From an uncultured Muribaculaceae bacterium (GTDB lineage Bacteria; Bacteroidota; Bacteroidia; Bacteroidales; Muribaculaceae), in the NCBI GenBank assembly GCA_910588245.1, contig CAJUQP010000029.1:1-44170 (forward strand): a stretch of DNA of 44,170 bases. Reading direction: 5' to 3'. Shown one piece after another: positions 15,797 through 24,756 of the stretch (positions are counted from its first letter, which is position 1; every line of letters starts with the position of its first letter). The notes under the pieces are model-generated. The model was not told the DNA's origin, searched no databases, and saw only the letters and a list, made by a program, of their open reading frames with translations. The position numbers were made by a program, and so were the translations under genes.

Positions 15797-17029
15797 ATGT
15801 TAAAAAGAATCTTTTTACTGTTAATCCTGGTGACAATAGTCACATTCCCGGCATCAACTGTCAATAAAGTCTATAAAGCCTTGAGCGAGACCACACTTTG
15901 GGACAAGAATGAAGGTGGCAAGCGAGAAATCGCAATCATCGAGAAGGGGGATTCGGTCTATATCACAGCGGAAACTGAAAGGTTCTTTCAAGAAAATGAA
16001 GGAGGCCAGATTCATTATTTCCCGGTAGAATATAAAGGGAAAAAAGGTTTCGTATCTAAATCTCAAATATACCCCGTAAAAGCCAATGCCGAAGATACCC
16101 TTACCTACATGCAGACAAAGTATGTAAAAGAACGGGTGGCGCAGGAAAAATTTCTTGTGCCCGAAATGGAATGGGCAATGAATCTACCCGTAAGCCATAT
16201 GGGATGGATTTATGTCGTGTTAGCCTCTTTGGTCTGTGCAGGATTGTCTGCGTGCACGACTACTAAAAAAACTATGTTCTATCCCGGGCTGGCGCTTACA
16301 GGGATTTTCCTTACACTCACATCCGGCGCAGAGATAATGTATCTTCTCTGTTTCCATGACCATGTACTATGGTTTGTACAGCCGTCGGTTGTTGGCGGGT
16401 GGGGCCATGTGATTTTAAACTTTATCCTTCTGTCAATGGTGTTCGCCGCCCAGGGTGGACTTTTCTATTTTATGTGGAAACAAAGTTTCAACAGCTTCCT
16501 TGACATAGAGGGGAAAGTCAGGAAAGACCACGAAGAAGAAGAAGAAGAAGAAGATGATGATGATGATAAGACACCTTCGTGGTTGGGGAAACTTGCTTTC
16601 TGGCCATTTGGCCTCGGCCTTGTATTGATGATACTTATCTGGGTGGATTATTTTCGGGAAGGGACTATGTCTGCCGACGTTTATATCTGGGCTTTCGCCA
16701 CTCTGGCATTATGCGCCCTTTGCGGCATGGGTTATCAATTATCAAAGAAACGGTTTCTTCAAGGGCTCGTTTATCCGGTTCTTTACATCACCTCCGGTAT
16801 AGGATTGGCCTGCGGAGTAATGATATTAGGCATGTTGATGGTGCTCGTCATTATCGTGGGAGCCATATTCCTGGCCATAGCTCTCATGGCACTGTCGGCA
16901 GCCGCGGGTGCATTGTTCGGTCGCGAACGTGTGACGGGTTACACTGATGACGGACGTAAAGTGACAGGGACAAAAGATATGTATGGCAATTTCAAAGGAG
17001 ATGACGGAAATACTTATACCATAAAATAA
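15797..17029 (+). CDS. Periplasmic SH3-like domain plus multi-pass membrane protein
   Basis: A 410-residue protein that I do not recognise as a named family. It starts with a signal-like helix (1-22). A roughly 75-residue bacterial SH3-like domain follows, from VYKALSETTLWDKNEG to GKKGFVSKSQIYPV. About six or seven membrane helices follow from residue 130, among them MGWIYVVLASLVCAGLSAC, a helix around 190-210, another at 262-283 and a very hydrophobic pair at 315-360. A purely acidic cytoplasmic-type loop at about 247-257 separates the two groups. The C-terminal tail is short and glycine-rich (VTGTKDMYGNFKGDDGNTY). It is the first of nine genes spaced 12 bases or less apart, 4 bases before the zinc-ribbon gene. 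It may be the envelope sensor of the cluster. Confidence 0.8.
   Translation: MLKRIFLLLILVTIVTFPASTVNKVYKALSETTLWDKNEGGKREIAIIEKGDSVYITAETERFFQENEGGQIHYFPVEYKGKKGFVSKSQIYPVKANAEDTLTYMQTKYVKERVAQEKFLVPEMEWAMNLPVSHMGWIYVVLASLVCAGLSACTTTKKTMFYPGLALTGIFLTLTSGAEIMYLLCFHDHVLWFVQPSVVGGWGHVILNFILLSMVFAAQGGLFYFMWKQSFNSFLDIEGKVRKDHEEEEEEEDDDDDKTPSWLGKLAFWPFGLGLVLMILIWVDYFREGTMSADVYIWAFATLALCALCGMGYQLSKKRFLQGLVYPVLYITSGIGLACGVMILGMLMVLVIIVGAIFLAIALMALSAAAGALFGRERVTGYTDDGRKVTGTKDMYGNFKGDDGNTYTIK
16532..16567 (+). repeat. GAA/GAT trinucleotide run encoding an acidic loop
   Basis: Consecutive GAA/GAG codons then GAT codons give an uninterrupted Glu-then-Asp stretch between two membrane-helix groups. The tract is a triplet repeat, so slippage would change length without shifting frame. 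Confidence 0.8.
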
Positions 17030-17033
17030 GACC

Positions 17034-17978
17034 ATGACAAGGATACAGAATAAATCTAACATTCAGAAAGCTCCATATCGCAACCGGCGGATATGGAAAC
17101 CACGGTCTGCATATACCGACGATATCGTTCAAGAATGTCCTTATTGCAATGGATATATAGAATCGACTTATGTCATTTGTCCTCATTGCGGACGATCGCT
17201 TACTCCCGGCAAATGTTCATTTTGCGGCGCGATAATGAAAGAAAATGCCAGATTCTGTTCCAAATGCGGCCAGTCTCGCGAAGGCATTATCTGTCCGCAA
17301 TGCCACACCCTTAACTCACGTAACTTTTGCAGGAAATGCAATTCACCTCTGACACCCCGCGCTTTGCAGGCTTACGCTGAGGCGAAATCCGACCCTGCGT
17401 TCATCGCACTGCAGACAAAAGCTCAGGAACTTGCTGATCTCCATGCGAGGATCAGTGAGCTCAGCAAAGAATCTACGGGAAATACAGACAATTATGAGTT
17501 ATCTGATTCAGACAAGGCTCTTTTGGATGAATACAACGCTATTCTTGGTTCACTCGGGGCTCCTCTCACCCCATCCGCACACAAGATGGAAGAGACACCG
17601 GATCAGTGGGAAAAGATACCGGATCGTCAGAGTTACGAAGACAGGGTTATGTCGCTGGATGAAATTATGAAAGCCTACCGTGAAAAAGCCGCCGAGATGG
17701 ATATGGTCCTCTCCTCATTGGCTCCCCCACCGGAATACACTCCCGAGCAACAGCGCGATTATTATTGCGCCCGCAAAATCGCGAGGATTAAGACCGAATA
17801 TGATATGTCGGGGTATTCACCCACCTCATGGATATGCAATTATTGCGGGGCCACCCACAACAGCCCGGCGGAATGTGCCGAACCGCAATTGGGCGGGAAA
17901 TGGGTATATACATCTCCGGAGCAATACATCCAGAGCGGGAACGCCATCATTAAATCTCAATCTTTAAATATTGATTAA
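17034..17978 (+). CDS. Multi-zinc-ribbon cytoplasmic protein
   Basis: A 314-residue protein without membrane segments. The N-terminal 100 residues hold three successive zinc ribbons made of CxxC pairs: CPYC/CPHC (about 35-50), CSFC/CSKC (60-77) and CPQC/CRKC (86-101), a double-zinc-ribbon (DZANK-like) array. A helical, Glu/Lys-rich middle (110-255) has coiled-coil character. A single CNYC motif with a later Cys near 268-281 closes the protein. No catalytic residues are evident, so a scaffold or adaptor role is inferred. It lies 4 bases after the SH3-membrane gene and 11 bases before the kinase gene. The zinc-ribbon style recurs in the AAA and FHA proteins of the same operon. Confidence 0.82.
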   Translation: MTRIQNKSNIQKAPYRNRRIWKPRSAYTDDIVQECPYCNGYIESTYVICPHCGRSLTPGKCSFCGAIMKENARFCSKCGQSREGIICPQCHTLNSRNFCRKCNSPLTPRALQAYAEAKSDPAFIALQTKAQELADLHARISELSKESTGNTDNYELSDSDKALLDEYNAILGSLGAPLTPSAHKMEETPDQWEKIPDRQSYEDRVMSLDEIMKAYREKAAEMDMVLSSLAPPPEYTPEQQRDYYCARKIARIKTEYDMSGYSPTSWICNYCGATHNSPAECAEPQLGGKWVYTSPEQYIQSGNAIIKSQSLNID

Positions 17979-17989
17979 AAAAACATCAT

Positions 17990-20900
17990 ATGGCTGATAA
18001 CAACAAGACCACAGGAGTCCGTCGGATTCCGCGAGGCTCTACCGGAACAGACGTCCACACGACAGGCAAAGCCGTTCGCGGTGGCGATGCACATGCGACA
18101 GGCAAAGCTCTCCGCGATAATAATGTCCATGCCACTGGCAAAGCCGACAGAGGCAATGCCCGACTACAACCATACGAACAACGCGGACACGTTTCAATCA
18201 ATGACAGTGCCCGGGCCTCCGGTCATTATGAATGGCCTGAAGAGTTTGAGCTGGGAGGCGTAAAATATAAAAACGATGGAATCCTTTCTGATTCCAGTGG
18301 AGAAGCCATTGTCTTCACCGTCAGTCGGGCAAACAAAAAATTTGCCCTGAAACTATACTACTACGACCCCGGACATCGACCGAACCACGCTATCCTTGAC
18401 AAGATAAAGAAACTCAGTGGAAGCGGTCTGCTCGTCAATATCATAGACCATGGTGAATGGAGCAATCCCAATGGCGAAAAAAACGACTACGAACTCATGG
18501 ATTTCTGTGAGGGAGGGTCTTTGGAAAACGTAAATCTTGCCCACGACGAGAAGAAGATGGCCGAAGTCGCTGTAAAGATGGGGGCGGCCATAGATTTCCT
18601 CTCAAAACACGGCATCATCCACCGAGACATCAAGCCTGCGAACTTCTTCTATGCGGACAAGGCCAGGACACAGATTGTACTCGCCGACTTTGGCATATCG
18701 GCAGAATGCGCTCAGGGATCGACTACGCCTATTGACGAGATGCGCTCCCCGGTCTACGCCTCTCCCGAATTCTATTCCAATGTCCCTGGCGAACCGGCCG
18801 AGGTTGGCGTGGAGAGTGACTATTTCTCTTTAGGCATGTCATTGCTCTGCCTGTGGATGGGGAAAGCAAAGCTTTCTGCCAACGAGAATGCCCTGCGTAA
18901 GGCAAAACTCAATGAGACTCTCACAATTCCAGGCGACATGTCGGAACATCTGCAGTCGCTTGTGAGGGCCCTTACCCGACTGAAAGTTTCCGACCGGGCC
19001 AATTTCAACGATATCAAACGCTGGGCACAGGGTGAGAATCTCGGAGCCGTTAACGCTGCATCCGCAAATTCTGATTTTCATGTTGTCTACAATTCTTCAA
19101 AGAAGCAGATTGCCGCCTCTCCTGCGGAACTGGCCCATTATCTTTTGGAAGATAAGGTTCTGGGTAAGAAATATATCTATTCAGGCCGAGTGACACGATG
19201 GCTTGAGGAGACCGGACGCAATGAAATTGCCGTGAATGTCGAGGAAATAGCCGAAAAGATCTACCCGTCAAATCAGGAAGCGGGCCTGATGACCGTTGCC
19301 TATATGCTCGATCCTTCTCTCGACTATGTTGATCCGATGGGCGACCATCATACCGATCCGAAGGAAATCAGTCTGAAGATTCTGGAATATCATTCCGAAA
19401 TGTCGCAGGAGGTGATTGACCCGGATTCCAATCTTATGATATATCTCCACGCCCTTAAGATGGATAAGACTGTCAAGGCTGTCAGAGAATATGTCGACTC
19501 CGAAGCTTTCGATACCGGCGAAGAACTTGTCAACGGTTTCGTAGCATGTTTCTATCTTGCCGTGATGCTTAATCCGGACCTGGGCTTCCCTGTCATGACA
19601 AAAGACGAGTTGACGAGCGTGGAGACAGTGCGCGACCTTATAGACGAATATCATAAGCTCGATGACCTCGGCTTTGTCAACATGGCGTTGCTGCAAAGTC
19701 AGGCCCTCGTTGTCTGGCTCTCATCACGCAATCCGGCTCTCGCCGGTAAAATCCGCATGCTTCACGACAACTTATCAGACGATGTGGAATCAATCTATTA
19801 TAATTCCACTTCCCCCTACCGCATAGCTTACGAACTTGATCCTGAAGCGGATTTCACTTTCAATACCGATTCCTCCTCCGATGACAGATACTACACCGTC
19901 CCGCAAATGGGCACTCTCCTCAATATCCAGCTCAATGACATGGTTCTTGGCAAACGACAGGGACTTGATGTCTTACCTCTCTTCGAACAAATGGATGAAG
20001 GACGCATGGGCGACTATCTGCGGGCACGCGGTCCGGAGTATGCCAAATTCCTCCAGTGGAACCGCTACTGCATGGACACGGAAGACGACGAGAACAATCA
20101 GAAAGCGGGCCCCTATGATGAGGTCATCGGTGCTTACAAATCAGTAACGGGCTTTCTCGGGCATGCCCCGACATATCCCCTGGCAGGGAAATCGATCTCT
20201 TCACCTGACGACCTTGAGGCATTTGATAAGGAGACGATAGCTCATGAAATGAACCATAACATGCGCGAACGTGTGCTTGGTTCAAACGGCCGGCCCTCCC
20301 CCTGGCTCGACGCATGGCTTACGGTCTTCTTTCAGGAAAACCCGAGACTCGATCTGTCCAGGAAGTTCACCTACGAGAAAAAAACAGCGGAATACGTAGA
20401 ATTCATAGCCAAAATAGATCCGGAAAACTTCTACTGTAAGAGATACAGGAAAGCTATAGGCAAAGTCGACAAAGCAGCCAGGAAGCTGAAAAAAAGTGAG
20501 GCCTCAATAAAGCGGCGCCGTAAGTTTTATCTGATAGCCGGCGGCGTTCCTACGCTGATAATGCTGATTCTTTCATGGTTCATGGACGCCCCGGCTGCCA
20601 ATCCGATATCCGGTCATTTATTCGCGACATACGGAATCTGTACGATAGCACTTTTGATCGGGCTTTCCATCCTTACTGATTTCGGGGCTGCCATCATACC
20701 ATCACTTATCTGTGGCCTTATCTCCACAGGATTCATATGGGCCGGATTCCAATGGTTTCCGGGGGTGCTTTATTTCATTGCCGGAGCAATCTTGATTGTA
20801 GGAGCGGTTACGGCCATAGGAGCCCTTTGGGAACGTAAGGAAGTAGATACCGGTGGCAAGAACATCACAGGCTCTGAATTTGAATACAGACAACTCGATG

Positions 20901-21679
20901 CCCTCTATTACGCATATCATCAGACAGAGGATAATCTTTCCAACGCAGTCACAATGCTTTCAGAGATGCAGACAAACGAAGATGACGAGACCAGAGAAAA
21001 CATTTCTTTTGCAGGGGGAATCTGGATGTCGCTCGCATGGATGTTCTTCATCATCTGGTTTTTCGCTACGCCTGGATTAAGCGGAAGAAACTGTTGGGCT
21101 CCTGATGCCGCGACTGTAGAGGCCCGTCAGGCACAGAAGGGCAAATGGGCAGTCGGATCCTGGGAAGTCAGGTATGCTTCAGGGACAACACGGATTGTAT
21201 GCAATATCGATAGCGTCGAGCACGGTAAAAATATTTATGGCACTATGATAATCGCTGGCGGGAAACCGGTGGAGGCCCGGGGACGCGTATACACGAAAAA
21301 TGACACGATTCCTGAAAGTTTCATATTCTATCCTGCCGAGTCTGAAGGCAGGAAGCAAGTTGTGGAGGTTGAATATTCTCCGAATGAGTATATATATGAA
21401 AACGGCGCCGGTTCCCATATCAAGATTTTCAAGGGTTATTATACCGACAGGAAAGGTATACGGCATGAAATAACTGTCACACGAATGCCTGACTCAGCCA
21501 AGGGATTTGTAACAAATCCTCCATCGACAAAGCCTTCTTCAAGGGCGGCCGGAAGAAAATCATCTGAAAAGGTTGACAAAAAGCAAGCTTCCGACGACAA
21601 TGATATTCCTGACAGTAGTGTGGAGAAAGTAGAATCGAATTCTTCGGGAAACATTCTCGGGGAGGATACAATGCACTGA
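17990..21679 (+). CDS. Large transmembrane Ser/Thr protein kinase
   Basis: A 1229-residue kinase. Residues 21-56 are three 12-residue repeats with core (A/T)TGKA. The eukaryotic-type kinase domain spans about 80-350. Its ATP-anchoring Lys is K121 in FALKLYYY, the catalytic loop is H211-RDIKPANF (D213, K215, N218), the metal Asp is D233 in ADFGIS, and the activation segment ends in RSPVYASPEFY, so it should be active. A long helical region (360-840) without a recognised domain follows. Four membrane helices lie at about 846-950 and a fifth at about 1010-1030. The last roughly 190 residues form a beta-rich domain (GSWEVRYASGTTRIVC...) that topology would place in the periplasm, then a low-complexity Ser/Lys tail. 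It is followed by the AAA gene after 9 bases. PP2C and FHA partners are encoded downstream. Confidence 0.92.
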   Translation: MADNNKTTGVRRIPRGSTGTDVHTTGKAVRGGDAHATGKALRDNNVHATGKADRGNARLQPYEQRGHVSINDSARASGHYEWPEEFELGGVKYKNDGILSDSSGEAIVFTVSRANKKFALKLYYYDPGHRPNHAILDKIKKLSGSGLLVNIIDHGEWSNPNGEKNDYELMDFCEGGSLENVNLAHDEKKMAEVAVKMGAAIDFLSKHGIIHRDIKPANFFYADKARTQIVLADFGISAECAQGSTTPIDEMRSPVYASPEFYSNVPGEPAEVGVESDYFSLGMSLLCLWMGKAKLSANENALRKAKLNETLTIPGDMSEHLQSLVRALTRLKVSDRANFNDIKRWAQGENLGAVNAASANSDFHVVYNSSKKQIAASPAELAHYLLEDKVLGKKYIYSGRVTRWLEETGRNEIAVNVEEIAEKIYPSNQEAGLMTVAYMLDPSLDYVDPMGDHHTDPKEISLKILEYHSEMSQEVIDPDSNLMIYLHALKMDKTVKAVREYVDSEAFDTGEELVNGFVACFYLAVMLNPDLGFPVMTKDELTSVETVRDLIDEYHKLDDLGFVNMALLQSQALVVWLSSRNPALAGKIRMLHDNLSDDVESIYYNSTSPYRIAYELDPEADFTFNTDSSSDDRYYTVPQMGTLLNIQLNDMVLGKRQGLDVLPLFEQMDEGRMGDYLRARGPEYAKFLQWNRYCMDTEDDENNQKAGPYDEVIGAYKSVTGFLGHAPTYPLAGKSISSPDDLEAFDKETIAHEMNHNMRERVLGSNGRPSPWLDAWLTVFFQENPRLDLSRKFTYEKKTAEYVEFIAKIDPENFYCKRYRKAIGKVDKAARKLKKSEASIKRRRKFYLIAGGVPTLIMLILSWFMDAPAANPISGHLFATYGICTIALLIGLSILTDFGAAIIPSLICGLISTGFIWAGFQWFPGVLYFIAGAILIVGAVTAIGALWERKEVDTGGKNITGSEFEYRQLDALYYAYHQTEDNLSNAVTMLSEMQTNEDDETRENISFAGGIWMSLAWMFFIIWFFATPGLSGRNCWAPDAATVEARQAQKGKWAVGSWEVRYASGTTRIVCNIDSVEHGKNIYGTMIIAGGKPVEARGRVYTKNDTIPESFIFYPAESEGRKQVVEVEYSPNEYIYENGAGSHIKIFKGYYTDRKGIRHEITVTRMPDSAKGFVTNPPSTKPSSRAAGRKSSEKVDKKQASDDNDIPDSSVEKVESNSSGNILGEDTMH
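18050..18157 (+). repeat. Three 36-base tandem repeats in the kinase gene
   Basis: Three 12-codon units encode DVHTTGKAVRGG, DAHATGKALRDN and NVHATGKADRGN. The HxTGKA core and an Arg three residues later are kept while the DNA has diverged, which suggests selection on the peptide. Confidence 0.85.
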
Positions 21680-21688
21680 TATTTGCCT

Positions 21689-24223
21689 ATGAAATGCACT
21701 GAATGTGGAAAAGAAAACCGCGAGATAGCAAGATATTGCCGTTATTGCGGGGAAGAGTTCAAGATTGAGCAGGGAAATGCCGGATGTCCTGATGTTTTCG
21801 ATGATGAGGATGATGAGCTCTCCATATTGGTAGGCCTTGAGCAACAGAAAAAACTGCTCCGTGAGCATGTCGTGACCCTGAAGGAGATCGTAGACCAAAG
21901 GGGCATCTCTGCTTTGGGTTCGATCAATTCGAATATACTCATCACCGGAAATTCGGGATCCGGCAAGACCGTGCTCACAGGTCAGATCATGGAGCTGATG
22001 GTAGCCTCCGGACTATTTGACGACGAAGACTGGGAGCCCTATGATTCTTTATCGATCGACAATCTTGATCTTGACAAAGAACCGCTCAAAGCCATTGATC
22101 TGGAAGATGCTCATAAATTTCTTCCGGAAAGGAAAGATGCTGATCTGACAGGCACTCCGTTGGAATATCTCACTGTCAGGTCAAGATTGCAGCTGGCTGT
22201 CGGCAAGAATCCTCTCATACTGATTGTCAACGGCAATCAAGAGTTGAGAGAATATATAGAAAAACGTCCGGAACTGAATTCTCTGTTCGCTCTGAAGATA
22301 TCTCTTCCAGATTATACCCCTACTGAAGTGGCTGCAATATGTGGTCAGATCCTCAAGGAAAAATATAGCTTGTCAATCACCCGGGAAGCCCGCGATAAAC
22401 TATGCCGCGTCTTCAACTACGAACGGCGCAACTCGGAGTGTTTCGGGAATGCCCATCTTGCAGACTCCAAGGCTTCTGAATTGATGATGGCTGCCACCAG
22501 ACGCAACAAAGGTAAGAAAGTCACACTGGTAACTGAAGACGATGTGACAGGAAAAGAGTTTGTGCCTAAGACCATAGAGGAGGTGATGGCAGAATTCGAC
22601 AAATATGTAGGTATCGACGAGATTAAGAAGACAATGCTCTCCATTGTAAATTCCATCAGATCGTTTGAGAGACTTCATCCCGGCGAGACTTATATACTTA
22701 AAGACCATTATATCTTCATCGGAAATCCCGGAACAGGCAAGACCACCATAGCCCGGGTCTTTGCGGATGCTCTCAGCGCGATGGGTGTTTTACCATCAGG
22801 ACAACTTGTCGAGGTCTCACCCGGCGATCTCAAAGGGCAGTATCAGGGTCATACCGCGCCAAAAGTGGATGCCGCGTTCGACCGTGCCATGGGCGGAGTG
22901 CTCTTCATCGACGAAGCATACGGTGTGTGGAACGGAGAGAACGATGACTTCGGCACGGAAGCAGTCACGGCCCTTATAAAAAATGCTGAAGACCGTAGGG
23001 GAAAAATGATAGCCATTCTTGCAGGTTATGAAAAAGAGATGGGGGTTTTCTCAACAGCCAATCCAGGCATTGCTTCCAGGTTCAATGTGAATATAAAATT
23101 CCGCGACTACAAAGGGCCTGAGCTTACAGAGATAGCCAGACGGATGATAAAGGCCCAGGGATACACCCTTGATAATTCGGCAGAACTCGGCATCGGTAAA
23201 TTCTTTGATAAGATGGAGCTTGCCAAGCAGAAGGATTTTGCCAACGCACGAGATGTACGCAATGCCGTCGACAAAGCGATAAAGACCCAGAACACACGCA
23301 TTCAGAAGGAATCTTCCAAGCCGGGATTTGATGCTTCAAAAGAGTTTGTTCTCACAATGAACGACATCTCCGGCTCTTCCGAAAAACCGCCCTTGAGTGT
23401 TGACGAAGTCCTGGCTCAGCTCGATGACCTTATCGGGATGGATGATATCAAACAGGAAATCAGAAAGCTCGCCAACGTCGCTATGGTCAATCGCATGCGC
23501 ATGGAGCGCGGACTTGGAAGCGCCGCCCTCCAGCCTGTGAATATCATACTTACCGGAAATCCCGGCACTGGCAAGACAACCATTGCCAAACGCCTGGGAG
23601 AGGTTCTGCACGCCGCAGGTGTCCTCCCCTCAGACAAAGTGGTCGAACGTGAGGCCAAGACAATCCTATCCGGATATATCAATGAATCAGGACGCAATAT
23701 GGAGAAGGCTGTTGATGAAGCCATGGGCGGCGTTCTCTTCATTGATGAGGCATATAATCTTTTGCCAGTGCCTGGCTCGATGAATAATACAGGGAATGAG
23801 GCTCTCGACGCGCTTATGACCCGTATGGAGAACGACAAAGGTAAGTTTGTGGTTGTAATCGCAGGATACAAAGATAGAATGGAAGAACTGACGCGTCGTG
23901 GAAATCCCGGTTTGATAAGCCGCTTCAACAAGCGTTTTCATATCGATGATTATTCGGCGGAAGAGCTCATTCGCATTTTTAAGTTCAATCTTGAAAAACG
24001 GAATTTCAAGATTACCGGCGAAGCGGAGGCAGAATTGCGGAAGACCGTGAAGCACATGGTCGACAATAAAGGTCTTCATTTCGGCAATGCTCGCGAAGTT
24101 GTGAATTTGCTTAATGAGGCCATGGAACTGCAGGGCAACAGAATTGCTTCCGATATCAGCGTTTTTGACACAAACCCGGATGCGCTCACCATTATCGAGG
24201 CTGAGGACATCCCAAAGAAATAA
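21689..24223 (+). CDS. Zinc-ribbon protein with three AAA modules (CbxX/SpoVK-like)
   Basis: An 844-residue ATPase. Residues 1-25 form a zinc ribbon (CTEC...CRYC). Three P-loop modules follow. Module 1 has Walker A GNSGSGKT near 88 but no DE in its Walker B (LILIVNGNQ), so it probably does not hydrolyse ATP. Module 2 has GNPGTGKT near 345 and GVLFIDEAYG near 404. Module 3 has GNPGTGKT near 623 and GVLFIDEAYN near 681. Modules 2 and 3 belong to the CbxX/CfqX-SpoVK type, whose members remodel proteins (for example Rubisco activases and the EccA ATPase of type VII secretion). The ATG at 21689 starts the zinc ribbon; the frame is open upstream only from a TTG. It lies 9 bases after the kinase gene and 5 bases before the FHA gene. 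The client protein is unknown. Confidence 0.92.
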   Translation: MKCTECGKENREIARYCRYCGEEFKIEQGNAGCPDVFDDEDDELSILVGLEQQKKLLREHVVTLKEIVDQRGISALGSINSNILITGNSGSGKTVLTGQIMELMVASGLFDDEDWEPYDSLSIDNLDLDKEPLKAIDLEDAHKFLPERKDADLTGTPLEYLTVRSRLQLAVGKNPLILIVNGNQELREYIEKRPELNSLFALKISLPDYTPTEVAAICGQILKEKYSLSITREARDKLCRVFNYERRNSECFGNAHLADSKASELMMAATRRNKGKKVTLVTEDDVTGKEFVPKTIEEVMAEFDKYVGIDEIKKTMLSIVNSIRSFERLHPGETYILKDHYIFIGNPGTGKTTIARVFADALSAMGVLPSGQLVEVSPGDLKGQYQGHTAPKVDAAFDRAMGGVLFIDEAYGVWNGENDDFGTEAVTALIKNAEDRRGKMIAILAGYEKEMGVFSTANPGIASRFNVNIKFRDYKGPELTEIARRMIKAQGYTLDNSAELGIGKFFDKMELAKQKDFANARDVRNAVDKAIKTQNTRIQKESSKPGFDASKEFVLTMNDISGSSEKPPLSVDEVLAQLDDLIGMDDIKQEIRKLANVAMVNRMRMERGLGSAALQPVNIILTGNPGTGKTTIAKRLGEVLHAAGVLPSDKVVEREAKTILSGYINESGRNMEKAVDEAMGGVLFIDEAYNLLPVPGSMNNTGNEALDALMTRMENDKGKFVVVIAGYKDRMEELTRRGNPGLISRFNKRFHIDDYSAEELIRIFKFNLEKRNFKITGEAEAELRKTVKHMVDNKGLHFGNAREVVNLLNEAMELQGNRIASDISVFDTNPDALTIIEAEDIPKK

Positions 24224-24228
24224 CAGCT

Positions 24229-24756
24229 ATGAAAATGATAGAATGCCCCGATTGTGGAGATTTGATACCCGATGACAGCCATTTCTGTGACCAGTGTGGC
24301 GCTGAAATTCTGGTATGCGTCAACTGCGGGGCCTTGGGTTCGGATGACTTCTGCGAGAAGTGTGGGAAACCGATGGTGGCACGCAAGGATTATTCTGCCA
24401 AAACATCGAAAGGAGATGTGGGCGGGGATGACGGTGGCACGACTGTCGGGAGCCCCCGTCAGAAAAAAATCTGTCTCAAGGCCCGCGACGGCGGTTTTAT
24501 GCTGACGCCTCAAGACGGTGCCATAATAGGGCGGAAGGATAGCCCCTATGCTGACGACTTGAAAGAGCTTGTGAATATCTCGCGCCTCCACGGCAAGTTC
24601 TTGCGTCAGGGGAGGGATTGGGCCTTAGTGGATTTAGGAAGCACCAATGGCTCGCTGATCAATGATGTAATGCTTGCGGCCAACGTGCCTATGAAGTTCA
24701 AGGCCGGAGATGTGATAGACTTAGGCACATATCTTTTTGATGTCATCGAACGATGA
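24229..24756 (+). CDS. Zinc-ribbon and FHA-domain protein
   Basis: A 175-residue cytoplasmic protein. The first 50 residues hold two zinc ribbons (CPDC/CDQC and CVNC/CEKC). After a glycine-rich linker, residues about 85-172 form a forkhead-associated domain with the phosphothreonine-binding residues in GAIIGRKDSP, ISRLHGKF and DLGSTNGSLIND. FHA domains bind phosphothreonine peptides, so this is the natural reader of the kinase encoded two genes upstream. Its stop overlaps the phosphatase start by four bases (ATGA). An internal ATG at 24235 is an equally possible start. Confidence 0.93.
   Translation: MKMIECPDCGDLIPDDSHFCDQCGAEILVCVNCGALGSDDFCEKCGKPMVARKDYSAKTSKGDVGGDDGGTTVGSPRQKKICLKARDGGFMLTPQDGAIIGRKDSPYADDLKELVNISRLHGKFLRQGRDWALVDLGSTNGSLINDVMLAANVPMKFKAGDVIDLGTYLFDVIER

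Noticed and set aside
20239..20262. HEMNHNM stretch in the kinase protein resembling a zinc-metalloprotease HExxH motif
   Set aside because: The order is HEMNH, but it lies in a polar helical linker without any third ligand or protease fold, so it is probably coincidental.
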